Positions 32,955 to 46,553 of a DNA stretch of 64,000 nucleotides are shown here, piece after piece. A program made the translations under genes and the position numbers. The stretch covers positions 41,349,142 to 41,413,141 of the forward strand of contig NC_051072.1 in NCBI RefSeq assembly GCF_004664715.2. The letters run 5' to 3'. Every line of letters begins with the position of its first letter. The first letter of the stretch is position 1. The notes under the pieces were generated by a model. It saw nothing but the letters and a program-made list of their open reading frames with translations, did not search any database and was not told where the DNA came from. This stretch comes from Peromyscus leucopus (taxonomy: Eukaryota > Chordata > Mammalia > Rodentia > Cricetidae).

Positions 32955-33140
32955 CAGAAATATGTAGCACCTCCTACGGGCTGGGTGCTAGACTAAGTAT
33001 GTGGCTTACGTAACCGTCATAACACTGCTACTGAGTCCCTTCATCTTGCAGAGGAAAAAGCAGATTGTTAGAAAGTGCCCCTGGTTTACAAGGCTGTGAC
33101 AGAGCCGGAGCTGAACCTGGGTTGCCCAACACCTCTGCTG
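32955..33140 (+). mobile_element. MIR SINE
   Basis: 'GGGCTGGGTGCTAGACTAAG' (32979-32998), 'TTCATCTTGCAGAGGAAAAA' (33040-33059), 'GACAGAGCCGGAGCTGAACC' and 'TGGGTTGCCCAACACC' follow MIR order from core to right end. Confidence 0.75.
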
Positions 33141-33780
33141 CAGCCCAGGGACACCGCCCTTACCTAGAACCTCGGTGGACATGCTCCAGTTCAGACCTGA
33201 CCTGGTCTAGCACCTGCCCTGGCACCTGGATTAGCACCAGACCTGTACTAGACCAGACCTGTCATTCCTGTGCCTGTTATGTCTTCAGAAAACTGCACTT
33301 TTCTCTATCCCCTCATGTAGAGAGATGCCACACAGATACATTAATAGTTCATCGATATTAAGAGCAGAGGGCATCTTGCAATAACAAGAATACTGTGCAT
33401 TTCCCCGTGCAAAGTGCAAGGTGGGGAAATGGCCTCTGTTCAATGCTTTTTCAGTCATCAGCTGTTTTTCTAAGTGTAGGCTTATTTACAAGAGAAACCT
33501 TGTTTATTTTTCTTGCAACTCTGCCACAGGCCATTTTCACAGCCTTAATCCTTCCTGTTTCATCACATAGCCGCTGCTGTCTTCAAGTGATAATTGCTTC
33601 TTTTGCACCATTTTTTTTCCCTATCACCCTCTTTCTTCAACTTCTAACTTCTGAATGTATTTCAGTTAAAGCAGCCTGGTTGTTTCCAGACTGATGGGTT
33701 CTGCAGCACCCTCTCCCTCTGCTCCTCTCCTGGACTCTTTTTGTGGTTGTCCTGGAAAGCATTTATTCCGCATATACTTA
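33141..33780. other. Unassigned noncoding sequence
   Basis: Includes several 'ACCTGG'/'CCAGACCTG' micro-repeats at 33190-33260. No gene recognised. Confidence 0.4.
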
Positions 33781-35400
<1,620 letters not shown>

Positions 35401-37199
35401 ACAGGTATCTGGGATTTGTTGTGTGTTGTTGTTATAAGGGAGAAGAGAAAGTGCGTCAGATCCACCATAGTAGCTGGTCACCCCCACCATAGTCAAATAA
35501 TAGGAAAGGAGGCAGACATATAAATCCCTCCCATTGGTGGAGGGATAGACTGTGCTTTGAATAGTCTTACAATTTTGTACTTGAATAAAACACATTCTAA
35601 ACATGTTTTCAGTGTCCCGAGGCTCTGGAATCTGAAATGAGCTCCATATAGAGACCATAAACATGTTGTAATTAAAGAGCTGCTAAATGACACTTGTATC
35701 AAAGGGAGCTGAGAAAAGAGAACTTCAATGTCAGCATCTAAAGCCATCCAGAGTCGATGTCTCTGGATTAAAACTTCGGTCTTGATAAAATCAAGAACCT
35801 TCTTGGCTAGAGGAAAACTCTTTTCTGTAGAGTTTTCCTTCAAGGAGCATTTATAAAGCAGTTTGTCATCTTATCTTGATAATTTGGCGCAAGTATTAAT
35901 ATGCTTTGAAGTCAAAGCCTCGTTGTAGTTCTTAAATATTAAAAGGAAAACTATTTCCATCACTTATTGGTTCCTCACACGACTGCCTGAATGGCCTTAG
36001 AAAATAGCCCTGTAAAGTCTCATCTCCGGCCCAGGGCTGGTATGGGATCACTTCTAGCATTAACTACCCAGAGAACCAGGGCTCTCAATTGGGTCCTGTT
36101 GTCAAGCTGATGTGCCAAGACATACCTGCAGTCCTGTTCATCCAGAGAGTCCATCACCTCCACTCTGAAATCTGACTCCTACTGGGACTACTCTAGTCCA
36201 CCTTGTATCTATATATCCTATAATATAATTACAGGCAGAGTTTGCCCAAGCCTTACTTTGCTCTTTGTGAAAATCAGTGTCCATGAGTAGATGCCTGACA
36301 CATTTGTGCCAAAAGCCCTGTGTTTCAACTCCTGTGCAGCCAGAAACATATTATACAGAGAAAAAAAAATCCAAATACAGTTAGTGTTAATCAGAAAAAG
36401 GTTTTGTTGTTGTTGTTTGTTTTGTTTTATTTTTTGAGTTTATGGACTAGACTGTAGAACCAAGAAGAGAGCTGAATAATCATTTCCTGAAAATGCAAGA
36501 ACTTGAACATCTCTGGGGTTCTGAGTAGAGTAAGGAAGGTGTAGCCACATTTCAAATCCAGTGGCCAGGGGCAGCAAAAACTATAACGAACAACTGTAAC
36601 CATTATCTAGTATTCTGAAATCATAGAAAGGTTGCTAGACTTTAGACTTGCTTAAGTTTTATTATACACCTGCTAGAGTTCAGACTTTGATGCCCACTGA
36701 ATGCCTGGATGAAAGTCTTAGTCCTCAGTGTGGTACCATTGGGAGCTTGTGGAACCATTAAGAAGGGAATCCTAGTTGGAAATCTTGGATCACTGAGGCT
36801 AGGCCCTCCAGAGGAATGGGAATGCAGGGTGAGCAGCCTCTTCCCTAGTCCCCTTTGCTTTCTGGTCACAAGGGCAAACACGTTTGTTCTGCTATATTCT
36901 TCAACAGTCATGGGCTGCCTCAACAAAAACAGTGGGGATTAATGGATTGCACCTGGAAACTGAGAGGCAGATTCACCCCTTTTTTTAATAAGCTAATGGG
37001 GGTGGGTGGGTATTTTGTCATAGTGCTGGAATTCTGACGGACGCAATGGAGATCCTATGTGGCACATCAAACGTGAATGCAAATTCTTGTAGCTTTTCAC
37101 ATCAAAGGTTTTTTTTCACATGCTTTGCCTCTGGGCTGGTCCACAATTTATCCACAAATAACAAGATGTGGTGAATAATATTACATGACTCCTGGTCTT
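35401..37199. other. Mostly unique noncoding sequence
   Basis: No gene recognised. 35640-35990 is free of recognisable repeats, and (TTG)n-like sequence lies at 36402-36430. Confidence 0.4.
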
Positions 37200-37580
37200 T
37201 AGTTTTCTGAGAAGAGCTCCACAGTGTCCTCTCTCAACCTCCTAGAGTGATGCCACTTTGTGAGCAGGCCCATTCTGTCTTCCTTGTGGGTAGGAGAGTT
37301 CACAAGAGAGACCTCAGAAAAAGGCAGAGCTCCAGACATGAAAGCTGAGGCCCTGAACCCAGGAGTGAGGCTATCTGGAACCTTTCAGCAAGCCCAGCTG
37401 AAAACCAACAGGCCAGAAAGATGCATGAACATAGCCCACATCTGGATCAGAGATGAGTTAAGCAGCAGAGTCCTGCCCAACTGCCTGTCACAGACCCAAA
37501 AGCAAATGATAACTGTGACAATAAAGCCACTGGGTTTGATGGGATCTGCCACACAGTGATCGAAAACCAACACAGCCCAA
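37200..37580 (+). mobile_element. MLT1-type (MaLR) LTR, sense
   Basis: 'GAGACCTCAGAAAAAGGCAG', 'AGCCCAGCTGAAAACCAACA', 'GACAATAAAGCCACTGGGTT' (37517-37536) and 'GCCACACAGTGATCGAAAAC' follow the recalled order of an ancient MLT1 LTR, including its AATAAA-like signal. Confidence 0.65.
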
Positions 37581-38554
37581 TGTAATCAATCCCTCTGATA
37601 CACGCTTTCAGGTTTTTCCTCCTAATGATATATAGTATTATTTTGCAACATTTGAAATCTTATATCAATGATGAATTATTATTGTAAGAATTCCCTTTTA
37701 CACATTATTGTATTGAAATGTATATGGATTTTTCTTAACTTCATTGTATTTTATTATGGTGTTGACTGCTGTCTAAATAAAGCAGAATTATTTTCTTCCT
37801 CCTTCCCACTCTCTCTGTTTTGCTTGATGAACTTGATGATTTGATAATTCACACCTATCCATCCTTATCCTGCCATTTTTCCTATAATAAAGAATTTAAA
37901 GACTAAACACTGTTCTTCAAAGACTGTTTGGAGGTGGTGATGGAGGTGCCGTAGAGGCCTGGCGGGGTCACTTCCATGAGGCTTGGAAGGCAGGTCTGAG
38001 GTAGCTGATTTCCCACTGTGTCTATGGCCAAGTAGTATGGAGGACTCAAGCTTTATCTGTGGCAGTGACAGAGAGCTCATTGTCTATGACTGGCTAGAAG
38101 GTATGACGAAAGAGAGCGTGAAGCCTCTGCTGTGGTCATAGCAAGAGCAGCATGGCTCTGGAGGTTCTGGTGCTGGTGTTGGTGGTATCTACAGCAATAG
38201 CCGCATCAGCAATGACTCAGACTTTGTACCCTGCTGAGGCTGATGCCTTCTTCTATAGAGACTGAAGTTCTCTTGGGTACCTGGTTCTGCTGAGCAGCGC
38301 TCCACTGAAAGTTGCTACAAGCATTATCACATTGCCGCTTTGCCACTCAACATTTGAGTTCATTGGGGGATGACCTGAGCTCTGTTGTTTTTGACTGGGG
38401 TTTCCAGCTGCATGAGAGCTCCGTGCATGTTTCTTCAAGAACCCTAACCAAGAAGAAAGCAGCTGTGTAGGAACAAGCCCATTATGGCTATGGGAGAATG
38501 GCTAAACTCCGGAATACTTTTAAAATTAATTACTCTTTGGTAATTTCTTACAAG
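37581..38554. other. Unassigned noncoding sequence
   Basis: 37910-38440 reads like old transcribed or coding-derived DNA in places (GGTTCTGGTGCTGGTGTTGG, 38163-38182), but I cannot match it to a gene and all frames are broken. Confidence 0.35.
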
Positions 38555-38830
38555 AACACAATATATTCAGATCATATCTACCTATCACTCTTCTTCCAAT
38601 TCCTCTGTGTGCTATGATCACTATGAGCTATAACAATGACTGGCTCCATAAGATATAAATGTCAGAAAGATGTGCCCTGACTCTCCCCTGGCCCCAAACA
38701 GTCTACAAAGCACCTTGAAGCACTGGACAAGCTGGCCAGCAGGTAGCTTGTAGGTCAGTACCAGCTTGATTTCTCCATCTCCTGTAGTCCAAGTATATGG
38801 TATCTTCAACAGTAGGGATTGTGCCAATTA
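38555..38830 (+). mobile_element. L1 3' UTR fragment (Lx-related)
   Basis: 'TAGGTCAGTACCAGCTTGAT' (38751-38770) and 'TTCTCCATCTCCTGTAGTCC' parallel the Lx 3' UTR segment at 55020-55075. Confidence 0.6.
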
Positions 38831-39279
38831 TAGACTATCCCTATAAATTATACTTTCAAAAATTTGACGGAACATCTCACGTACAAAAAAGTTGCGATAC
38901 AACTCAGAACTTGTTTTTTCCCTGAACTGTATGAAGTTGTTGCTACACATAGTTCCATCATTTCACCTCCTTGGATTTCGTGTATATTTCTACAGATAGG
39001 GGCATGGCAACATTGAAGTGTCCATTCAGTCCCTTGGTCTGAGCTAATTCCCCTCTCTTTCTCGGGTTTTGTGACTTGTGTGAAGGCTTAGGAATGTGTA
39101 ACGTTTCAGGCAGTTTATTTGGCCGAGTCCCTGTCCCTACTGGTGTCTGTCTGCTGAATGGCTCCATTCCAGCTCAGCACCTCCAGTAGGACTTTCACAG
39201 AGTAAGGTGAGGCTTGGATACTGAGACATGTCGGGTGGCCCACAATCTGCATTTGACCTGCTACTGGTGGTGCTCTCTT
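38831..39279. other. Probable old repeat, unclassified
   Basis: 'CATTCAGTCCCTTGGTCTGA' and 'AGCTCAGCACCTCCAGTAGG' feel repeat-like, but I cannot assign a family. Confidence 0.3.
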
Positions 39280-40000
39280 AGATTACTTGACTGAAGTGCC
39301 ATCAGCCAGGCTTCTTCTTTTTGAAAAGTTGTTCTTTATTCCTTTGAAGTTAATAACCATTCTGTGGGGAAAGGGCTATGGAATGATACAGTACCTTGTT
39401 CTTCGCTCACATTTATTAGCACAACTATGTATTTGTTGGATGCATGATTTCTTATTTTATTCCATTGGTATAATCTTCTATTAGCATTATATTGATCTGA
39501 GCTCATCACCATTTTTTTCCCAGTAAAAGGTATTTAAGGCTGGCCTCTGGTCCTGTTGACATGGACTCTTTGACCATTTCCTCCAGTTCTGGCACTATGT
39601 CGGATGCCTGTTTGTTATTTCCCTATGTGTAGCCTTGGTTTTCTTTTCACAAAGTGTGTCATTTTAAAGTCAACTTTGTACTAGCTAGGTCACGATGATG
39701 AAGAATTGCTGTGTCTCTTCTCCTTTCAAGAGACAGAGCCAGACAACACACGTATGGAATTATAGTATTCTATCTGCCTGTCTGTCTGTCTATATCCATC
39801 TCTCCCTCTAGTTATTTGCGTATCTGCTCATCTATATTGAAATCCAGACCATCACATCCACATCTTTAGTTTTATCCTCAAATCAGAAATTTGTTTATGA
39901 AACCCTATGCTAGCAGTGAGCAAGGCAGCTTCCCTTAACCTTAGTACATTTCTTGAGCCAGCTCCCCAAACAGAAGGACTCCCCCCAATGCTATGACTGT
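39280..40000 (-). mobile_element. Old L1M 3' UTR fragment, antisense
   Basis: 'CATTTCCTCCAGTTCTGGCA' (39577-39596) and the AT/CTGT-rich stretch at 39775-39850 follow the antisense order of old L1M 3' UTRs. Limits are approximate. Confidence 0.4.
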
Positions 40001-41239
40001 CTCTCCTCCTTGCATCTGCCCTCCATGGCCTGATACTGTGTGTGGAATGGGGAGAGGAGAAGGCAGGGAAGAAATGAGCTGTATTCTTAATTTCAGCACC
40101 TCTTCCTGGAAAGCTGAAGTACCACCCCCTTTTCCAGCGCTGATGGCTCTTAACTCTTCCGTGCCTCATCGTCTCCTCAGCTTGCTCCTGTCTTAGAATC
40201 ACGTTCCCTCAAACTGCTATTCCTAATGCTCTCACTTCAGACCATTTCATCATCAAAGTTCTGCAGAAGAGCCCCTCAGGTCGTTTCCACAGCCATCTGG
40301 CATCTGGCATCTGCCTCCAGCACCTGTTCACAGTGTCCTCTCCAACGTCACTGAGGACCTGTGAAGGGCTACACTCGGTAGAGGATGTGGAGAAGTTGCC
40401 ATTCTCTGTTAGCCACTATAGATAATAGCTCCATCCAGAAGGCTTTCGGTTGTTTGCTGGGAAGGGGCTTCCTCTGGCTGCTGCCCGCTTCCTTTACCAT
40501 CCATCTTTCTTTGCTGATTCTGTGGGCAGCTGAAGCTCTGTTCCTAGGGATGGGTGTCCCCAGGGGCCTGTCACTGGGATTCTGGCATTTTCCGTCCATA
40601 TATGCTCTCTGTGAAGTGGTATTTTGTCAAGATCCTTTATTTCTAGGTGGATGACTTCCAAACTGACATCACAAGTTTGACCTCATTCCTGAGCTATAGG
40701 AGAGTTCTCCATGGTTACGGCGATCTAGTTCCCTGTCCCCCAAGGTACCACAAGTTCAAATTTTATTCAGTGCCTCAAATTACAGCTACTGCTAGATGCT
40801 GTCAATACATAGATTAATAAAGCACACTTTGCACAGAAAAGGGGAATTGTCCAAGCTGGCAGCCACAGAGGCAGTGGCTACCCTCTCCCTCCTCCCAAGT
40901 GGCCTACCCATGCTGCATGCCACTTTAACACAAAGCTTCCTGAAGGATTTTTTTTTTTAATCCTATTACTTCCTCTCCAGAAGATTCTGGTCTTCTCGTT
41001 GTATATTGTTAAAACAAAACAAAACAAAACAAAACAAAAAACCTTGAAGCACTGGCAATATGGCCATCTTTTGCCTCAACTTGCCCTTCCTCTTTTCCAG
41101 ACAATGGCGCTTCTTCCCATAACACAAGCAAAGGTTTGTTTGCACGCCTCTCAGCCACTGTCCACACTGCTTCTCCCAACAGAAGTGCTCTTCCTTTTCC
41201 ATTTTTTGAACTCTTACTTTCTCCCCAAGATGAAGGGTA
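40001..41239. other. Unassigned noncoding sequence
   Basis: No gene recognised. Contains (AAAAC)n at 41013-41040 and a T-run at 40949-40958. Confidence 0.4.
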
Positions 41240-41372
41240 TCTTACTAAGTGACCCTGACTAGCTTAGAACTCACTATGTAGACCAGGCAGGCCTCAAATC
41301 CACAGAGACCTGCCTGCCTGTGCTCTTGACTGCTGGCATTAACAGTGTGTGCCACCATGCTTGGCTTAAATC
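41240..41372 (-). mobile_element. B1-type SINE, antisense
   Basis: 'TTAGAACTCACTATGTAGAC' (41264-41283), 'GGCAGGCCTCAAATCCACAG' and 'AACAGTGTGTGCCACCATGC' (41341-41360) form an antisense B1. Confidence 0.85.
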
Positions 41373-41544
41373 TTTCTCTTTTTAAAAGGCTAAACTAAAT
41401 AGCACCTTAATTTTCTTTTTTTTCTGATTCTCAAAATGTTCTAGATGTTTGAATTTCTTTTATTTATGTTACATCAAATTTTTCATTGGCTCTCTGAGCA
41501 AGTCAAAGGTGGTGATTGAGTCTTTTAAAGTTACTTCCCCATTA

Positions 41545-41732
41545 AAGGGAGCTTGAGAGATGGTTCAGGGTTAAGAGCACTGGCTGCTCTTCCAGAGGTC
41601 CTGAGTTCGATTCCCAGCAACCACATAGTGGCTCACAACCATCTGTAATGAGATCCGGTGCCCTCTTCTGGCCTGCAGGCATACATGCAGGCAGAACACT
41701 GTATTCATAATAAATAAATAAGCCCTTAAAAA
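41545..41732 (+). mobile_element. B2 SINE with perfect 18-bp target duplication
   Basis: 'CTTGAGAGATGGTTCAGGGT', 'TGAGTTCGATTCCCAGCAAC' (B-box), 'CATCTGTAATGAGATCCGGT' and an (AATA)n/A tail. The 18-bp duplication AAAGTTACTTCCCCATTA is exact at 41527-41544 and 41733-41750, suggesting a fairly recent insertion. Confidence 0.97.
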
Positions 41733-41750
41733 AAAGTTACTTCCCCATTA

Positions 41751-42404
41751 GAATAGTCATTTTCAAGCATTTTGCACTGCTGGCTCATTCCCTTAACATG
41801 TTAGCAATCTTTTCATTGTACCCATAGATGAAAAAAAAATCACCTGATGGTTCTATTGGATAATAGTTTGCCTAAATCAATAATACTCATGTCCTAGTAA
41901 ATTGGTAGTTTTACTTAAAAACATATAAACTGAAGAGAAAGTAATACATTCATTTTATTCTTAGCCTTAAAAACTTAGCAATGGGATGTGTGTGCTAGTT
42001 AGACATCATGCAACTTAGATCTTAAGTCTTCACATCATTTCCTGTTCCAGCCAATTTCCCAAGTAGCACTTCCTATTGTTAAAGCAATGACTAAACCCAG
42101 CTTTATAAACTAAGGTGAACTGCGGTTCTCATGCAGTCTGACATGTGTCGCTGTGCTTTCCCAAAGAAAGTAAATTTCCTGCGGCGTCCGTATGGGTTCC
42201 CATTTTGATTTGGGGCCCTCTCTGCACAGTTTGGGAGCTGTGGTTCAAGAACCAGGCAAAACGCACACTGTGTGTGTGTAGTGCCTCCATGAACTGCGTT
42301 AGGTCTAATTGCACTTACAGATCAACAGAGAGTGATTTCACAGCTGAAGGTCACAGACAGCATTTATAAAGAACACAAGTTTCTTTCCTTCTCTTTTTAT
42401 TTGT
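41751..42404. other. Unassigned noncoding sequence
   Basis: No gene recognised. Confidence 0.4.
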
Positions 42405-42520
42405 TTTACTTGTTTTTGAGACAGGATCTCACTATACACCTCAGGCTGGCCACAAACTCACAATTTGTTTTAGTCTTCCAAATGCTTGGACTGTAGATGT
42501 CTGTTGCTATTTACCGGCTA
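42405..42520 (-). mobile_element. B1-type SINE, antisense, diverged
   Basis: 'GTTTTTGAGACAGGATCTCA' (42411-42430) and 'GGCTGGCCACAAACTCACAA' form an antisense B1, whose left end is decayed. Confidence 0.75.
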
Positions 42521-43672
42521 GAACACAGATTTCTTTAATGAGTCTGCAGCACTAGGAGAATTATCATTATCACGATGTCAGGCTTAAATATGAACCAAAC
42601 AACACTGGTTGGATACAGTCTTAACTACCATATTCACCCGCTTCACTAACTGAATTGAGTTTGCTTGAGTTGCAACAAGAGCAGGAGGTGGAGGTGTCTG
42701 CTTGAACTTGCATGTTTTCGTGAGCATCGTGTACATGATGCTCACTAGATCCTCAAAGTGGTCTTTAACTAAAGCAACAGAATTTTTTCTACAGAATTCA
42801 ATAAAATGTGATTTTTAAAGTTAGTCATACATGTCACTACTAACCCCGAGGTTTACATTTGCCAAAGTTGATCCTGTTCCTACAACATGGTTTTAACTTA
42901 CTGTGTCAGGATAAAGAAGGATGGGGGTCACTGGTTTTTGTTTTTTGTTTTTATTTCTTCATTGTTATTATATTTATTTTTCATGCTTTATAAAGATTTC
43001 TCTCCTCACTAGAAATACTTTAGAATTTTGTGAAGTCACTTGAAAATGAGCAAAAGGATTTTTTCATCTCCTACATTACAAGCAATCCTGATTTTCCTAG
43101 CCCTAGCCTTAAACAGAAATTTCATTAGAAAACAATATTTTCCAAAATCCATATCCTTGGTTAATTTATCATCTGCCTATCAGATCCTGGATAAATTGAT
43201 GGCACTTAATATTCTCTCATTCTTGGATGGAGACTGAGAATCTTAATATGAAAAAACACACCAGATGCTGAAGCTGTTACTATAGGATCTCAGACTGCAA
43301 AATTAAAAAAAAAAAACAACTTGTAATTTATTACAAAATATTCAGTGTCTACCATTCTACAGACCTAATATCTAAATGATTGCATTAATGGATACAGTAG
43401 TCAAGGATTAAATAACTGCTGTTAATAATAGTGATAGCAGCAGAGTGTGGCTAACTTCCTTGTTCACTGTTCTCAGCAATGACATTTTTTATCTTGCGTT
43501 TCTGTCTAGCTTTTCTGTTATGCCACGTTCTCTCCATCCTTGCTTTCCCTGCTCAGAACAATACCTCTGCTCCTTAACTCCTGTAAACTTCTGTTTCTTA
43601 AGAGAAAATATAAGGAGTCTCCCCCATTCCTCCTTAACTCTACATGCCACTTTTTAAAATAGTCCCTTGGTC
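42521..43672. other. Unassigned noncoding sequence
   Basis: No gene recognised. A minus-strand open stretch at 42584-42811 is discussed under findings. An A-run lies at 43304-43317. Confidence 0.35.
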
Positions 43673-43964
43673 TGGGGAGATGGCTTAGTGTATAAGAGCA
43701 CTTGCTGCCCAAGAACAAGGACCTGAGTGAAGATCCCCTGCATCTATGTGAAAGCCACATATGACTTCATGTGCCCCCAGCACTCCGGGGGCAGAAAGAA
43801 GTGGATTCCAGGAGCTCACTGACCACCCAGCCTAGCAAAATGTCGAGCATCCGATTCAGTGAGACACTTTCACAAGGGAGTAAGGCAGAGGGTGATAAGG
43901 CCGATCCCCTGGCATCGTCCTCTGACCTCCACACCCGCGTATACATGTATACACACACAAAGAC
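43673..43964 (+). mobile_element. RSINE1/B4 SINE
   Basis: 'GGTCTGGGGAGATGGCTTAG' (43670-43689), 'GGACCTGAGTGAAGATCCCC', 'CCAGCACTCCGGGGGCAGAA', 'TTCAGTGAGACACTTTCACA' and 'GTCCTCTGACCTCCACACCC', then a microsatellite tail. Confidence 0.9.
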
Positions 43965-43983
43965 ACAGACAGACAGACAGACA

Positions 43984-44018
<35 letters not shown>
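43965..44018. repeat. (ACAG)n(CA)n microsatellite
   Basis: Tail of the preceding RSINE1, with ACAG units (43966-43984) followed by CA units. Confidence 0.97.
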
Positions 44019-44019
<1 letters not shown>

Positions 44020-44760
44020 AAAAAATCACTTTGTTGTCAGTCTCAATTTTAGACTTTTGTGTTATTTCACTTACATTGATATTCCATATATGTCCAGTAG
44101 TCAAGGCCAAAAAAGTTCATATTTCAAAAAACATATAAAAACCAGAGTGCTTTAATACACTATACTGTTCATATATTACTACATAGATACATAACATTTT
44201 TTTATTACATATTACATAGATAAGGTTAGCGCATAACTATCACATAGATACAGGTATAAACCATTGCATTTTATGTACATATCTACATAGATACAGGTAT
44301 AGGCCATTGTATTTTGCTCCTATTTGCTAGGCCCCTCACTGATAGCCTTACTCCAGAGTTTACTTTAGTTATGTATTTGAGAAGTTCCTTGTCTCCTGTC
44401 CTACTGTCCGTCTTAGATCAAGACCCTTCTTAACACATTCTCCTACCTCTGTTTTCTTCTCCCAATCTACTTAACATGCTTTGCCGTTTATTCTGAATCA
44501 GAAAGCTCCACTGAGTTGTTTGTATTTTAAGTGTCCTCTCAGGCTTCCATTACCTAAGGAAGCCCTACCACCCCCGGCCAGTTCCCTGCAGGCTCTGTCC
44601 CTGCATTTTCCTCTCAGTGATCTATATCCCCAATCTTCATCTGGCACTATCTTCTCTGCCCTGCATGTGGTCATGTCATACCTGATACCTGATAGTGTAG
44701 TTATATATACTTGTCCTACCAATCTGCTCCCTTATAAGCCTTCTCCATGCAGTAAATTCC
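44019..44760. other. Unassigned sequence with a 43-bp-period repeat
   Basis: Two imperfect copies of 'ACATAGATACAGGTATA' plus 'CCATTG(C/T)ATTTT' begin at 44242 and 44285. The remainder is unassigned. Confidence 0.5.
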
Positions 44761-44899
44761 ATCCATGCATGCATGCATGCATGCATCCATCCATCCACCC
44801 ATCCACCCACACCACCCACCCATCCATCCATCATTCATCCATCCATCCACCCACCCATCCATCCATCCACCCATCCATCCATCCATCCATCCATCCATA
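44761..44899. repeat. (CATC)n/(CATG)n tetranucleotide repeat
   Basis: About 139 bp of CATC units with CATG at the left (44765-44784) and CACC interruptions. It creates a long but meaningless open frame on both strands. Confidence 0.98.
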
Positions 44900-46204
44900 G
44901 TTTATTATTTAATTGTGGGTTACTTAGCAACCAAGGCTATCAATGATCCAGCTCTATCACTCTCTGCCTTACTCTCTTGTGACATAGTCTCTTCCTAAGC
45001 CTGAAGCTCACCATCTTGGTTAGGCTGGCCTGCTTAAGGCTAGACCATTGTCAAAAGGTATTCTCTGAATTGTGTTTGTAATGGTTTTCATTCATACATA
45101 TATAAACACTTTTAGTAAACTGAGTTGGACCTCACTTTCTGTCCTTTCCTATCTGGTATAACTATTGACAGTCGTATCTCTGTGAAAATGGAGGAACTGC
45201 CTTTCTTGTCCCTGATGCTCCCAGGTTGTGTAGGTAGGTTGACAATGGACTTTCAACTAAATCACTTTTGCTAAATGGCTGAATTCTTCATTTTCTTCTA
45301 CAGATGCAATATAATGTTACCCAAGTTTGTCATGAATAACCAGAAACTGTGACCAGCATCTGAGGGGGAACCTGAATTGCCTATGTTCTCCAATGCAGAT
45401 GAGATTTCTCAAGTATTTAATTTTCACTTTCACAGCCATGGTTTTCTAAAGCCAAGAGTATTTGAGTTAACCTGTTATCCAACCATTCAAAGAATTCAGA
45501 TAACTGCTTAGTTCTTGTTTGTTAATAAGACATCCAAACACCAGACAAAGACAGATCTAAATGTCAGAAACCATTCTAAAACATTTGTCTACATGTTGAA
45601 TAATTTTAGTATCAATTTGGGACTTTTTCCTACAAAATTCCTTTATATTATTCCTTTATATGTATATGTGTATATAAATAGAGATTAGTAGATATATGAA
45701 GATTTAAAACTGAGCTTACAATTGGCTAATATATAAAGATGCCAGCTGGGTTTGTAGAAGAATACTGTCCTCACATACAAGTCACGTAATAGAGTACCAA
45801 TTTTACTATAGATTATTATGCACATACTCAGGCAAATGTGGTATTAAACTTCCTGAAAACAAAGAAATTGAACACTTAGAATGATTGTAGCTAATCACCA
45901 CTGCAAAGGAAATGGTGCCTGGAGAATGTTTTAAAAGTGACCAGAACTTTTAGGTATACAATAAATATTAGTTACTCTTTCCTGAAGGGTTGAGACTAGG
46001 ACCAACCAGCTGTTTATAGCAGAGTGTAATGGGTTGGAAATTTGCACTGAAAATTCAGTAAGAATTTAGCTAAGAAATTCTGAATTGTTACCATGTTTTA
46101 ATTAAATCTGTCAATAGGTCATTTAAGATTACTTCCCTGCAGGACCCACAGAACAAGATACACAAGAAAAAGGAAAAGAAAAACACTTTAAGGCTTAAGG
46201 TATT
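44900..46204. other. Unassigned noncoding sequence
   Basis: AT-rich. No gene or confidently named repeat. Confidence 0.35.
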
Positions 46205-46553
46205 TGTCCTAGCTACCTATCGATTGCTGTGACAAAACACCATGACCAAGGCAAGTTATGAAAGATAATGTCCATGTGGGGTTATTGGTTCCAGGGGGTT
46301 AGTTGTCATGGAAGGGGACATGGCAGCAGCAGGCAGGCAGACATTGAACTGGAGCCATAACTGTGAACTCACTTCTCATCCACCAGCAGAAGGCAAAAAA
46401 GGGCTAACAGGAAATGGCATGGGCCCATCTTCAGTGACACATCTCTTTCAACAAGACCACACCCCCTAATCCTTCCCAAACAGTTTCACCAACTTGGGAC
46501 CAAGCGCTCACATATGTGAGCCTATGGGGGCTAGTCTCATTTAAATCACCACA
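46205..46553 (-). mobile_element. 3' LTR of a minus-strand MaLR element
   Basis: Plus-strand order: TGTCCTAGCTACC, 'GATTGCTGTGACAAAACACC', 'ATGACCAAGGCAAG', ending TCACCACA (rc TGTGGTGA). It has the same architecture as 47876-48204 but is strongly diverged from it. Confidence 0.85.

Noticed and set aside
36855..37037. Short plus-strand frame in unique sequence
   Set aside because: 60 codons, no conserved motif, no convincing initiation or splice context.
43985..44018. Regular short repeats (CA, CATC, TG arrays) considered as possible CRISPR-like arrays
   Set aside because: They are simple microsatellites with no repeat-spacer structure, and the genome is mammalian.
44481..44900. 139-codon plus-strand frame ending in H-P-S-I repeats
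   Set aside because: The C-terminal half is simply translated (CATC)n microsatellite, and the rest has no protein likeness.
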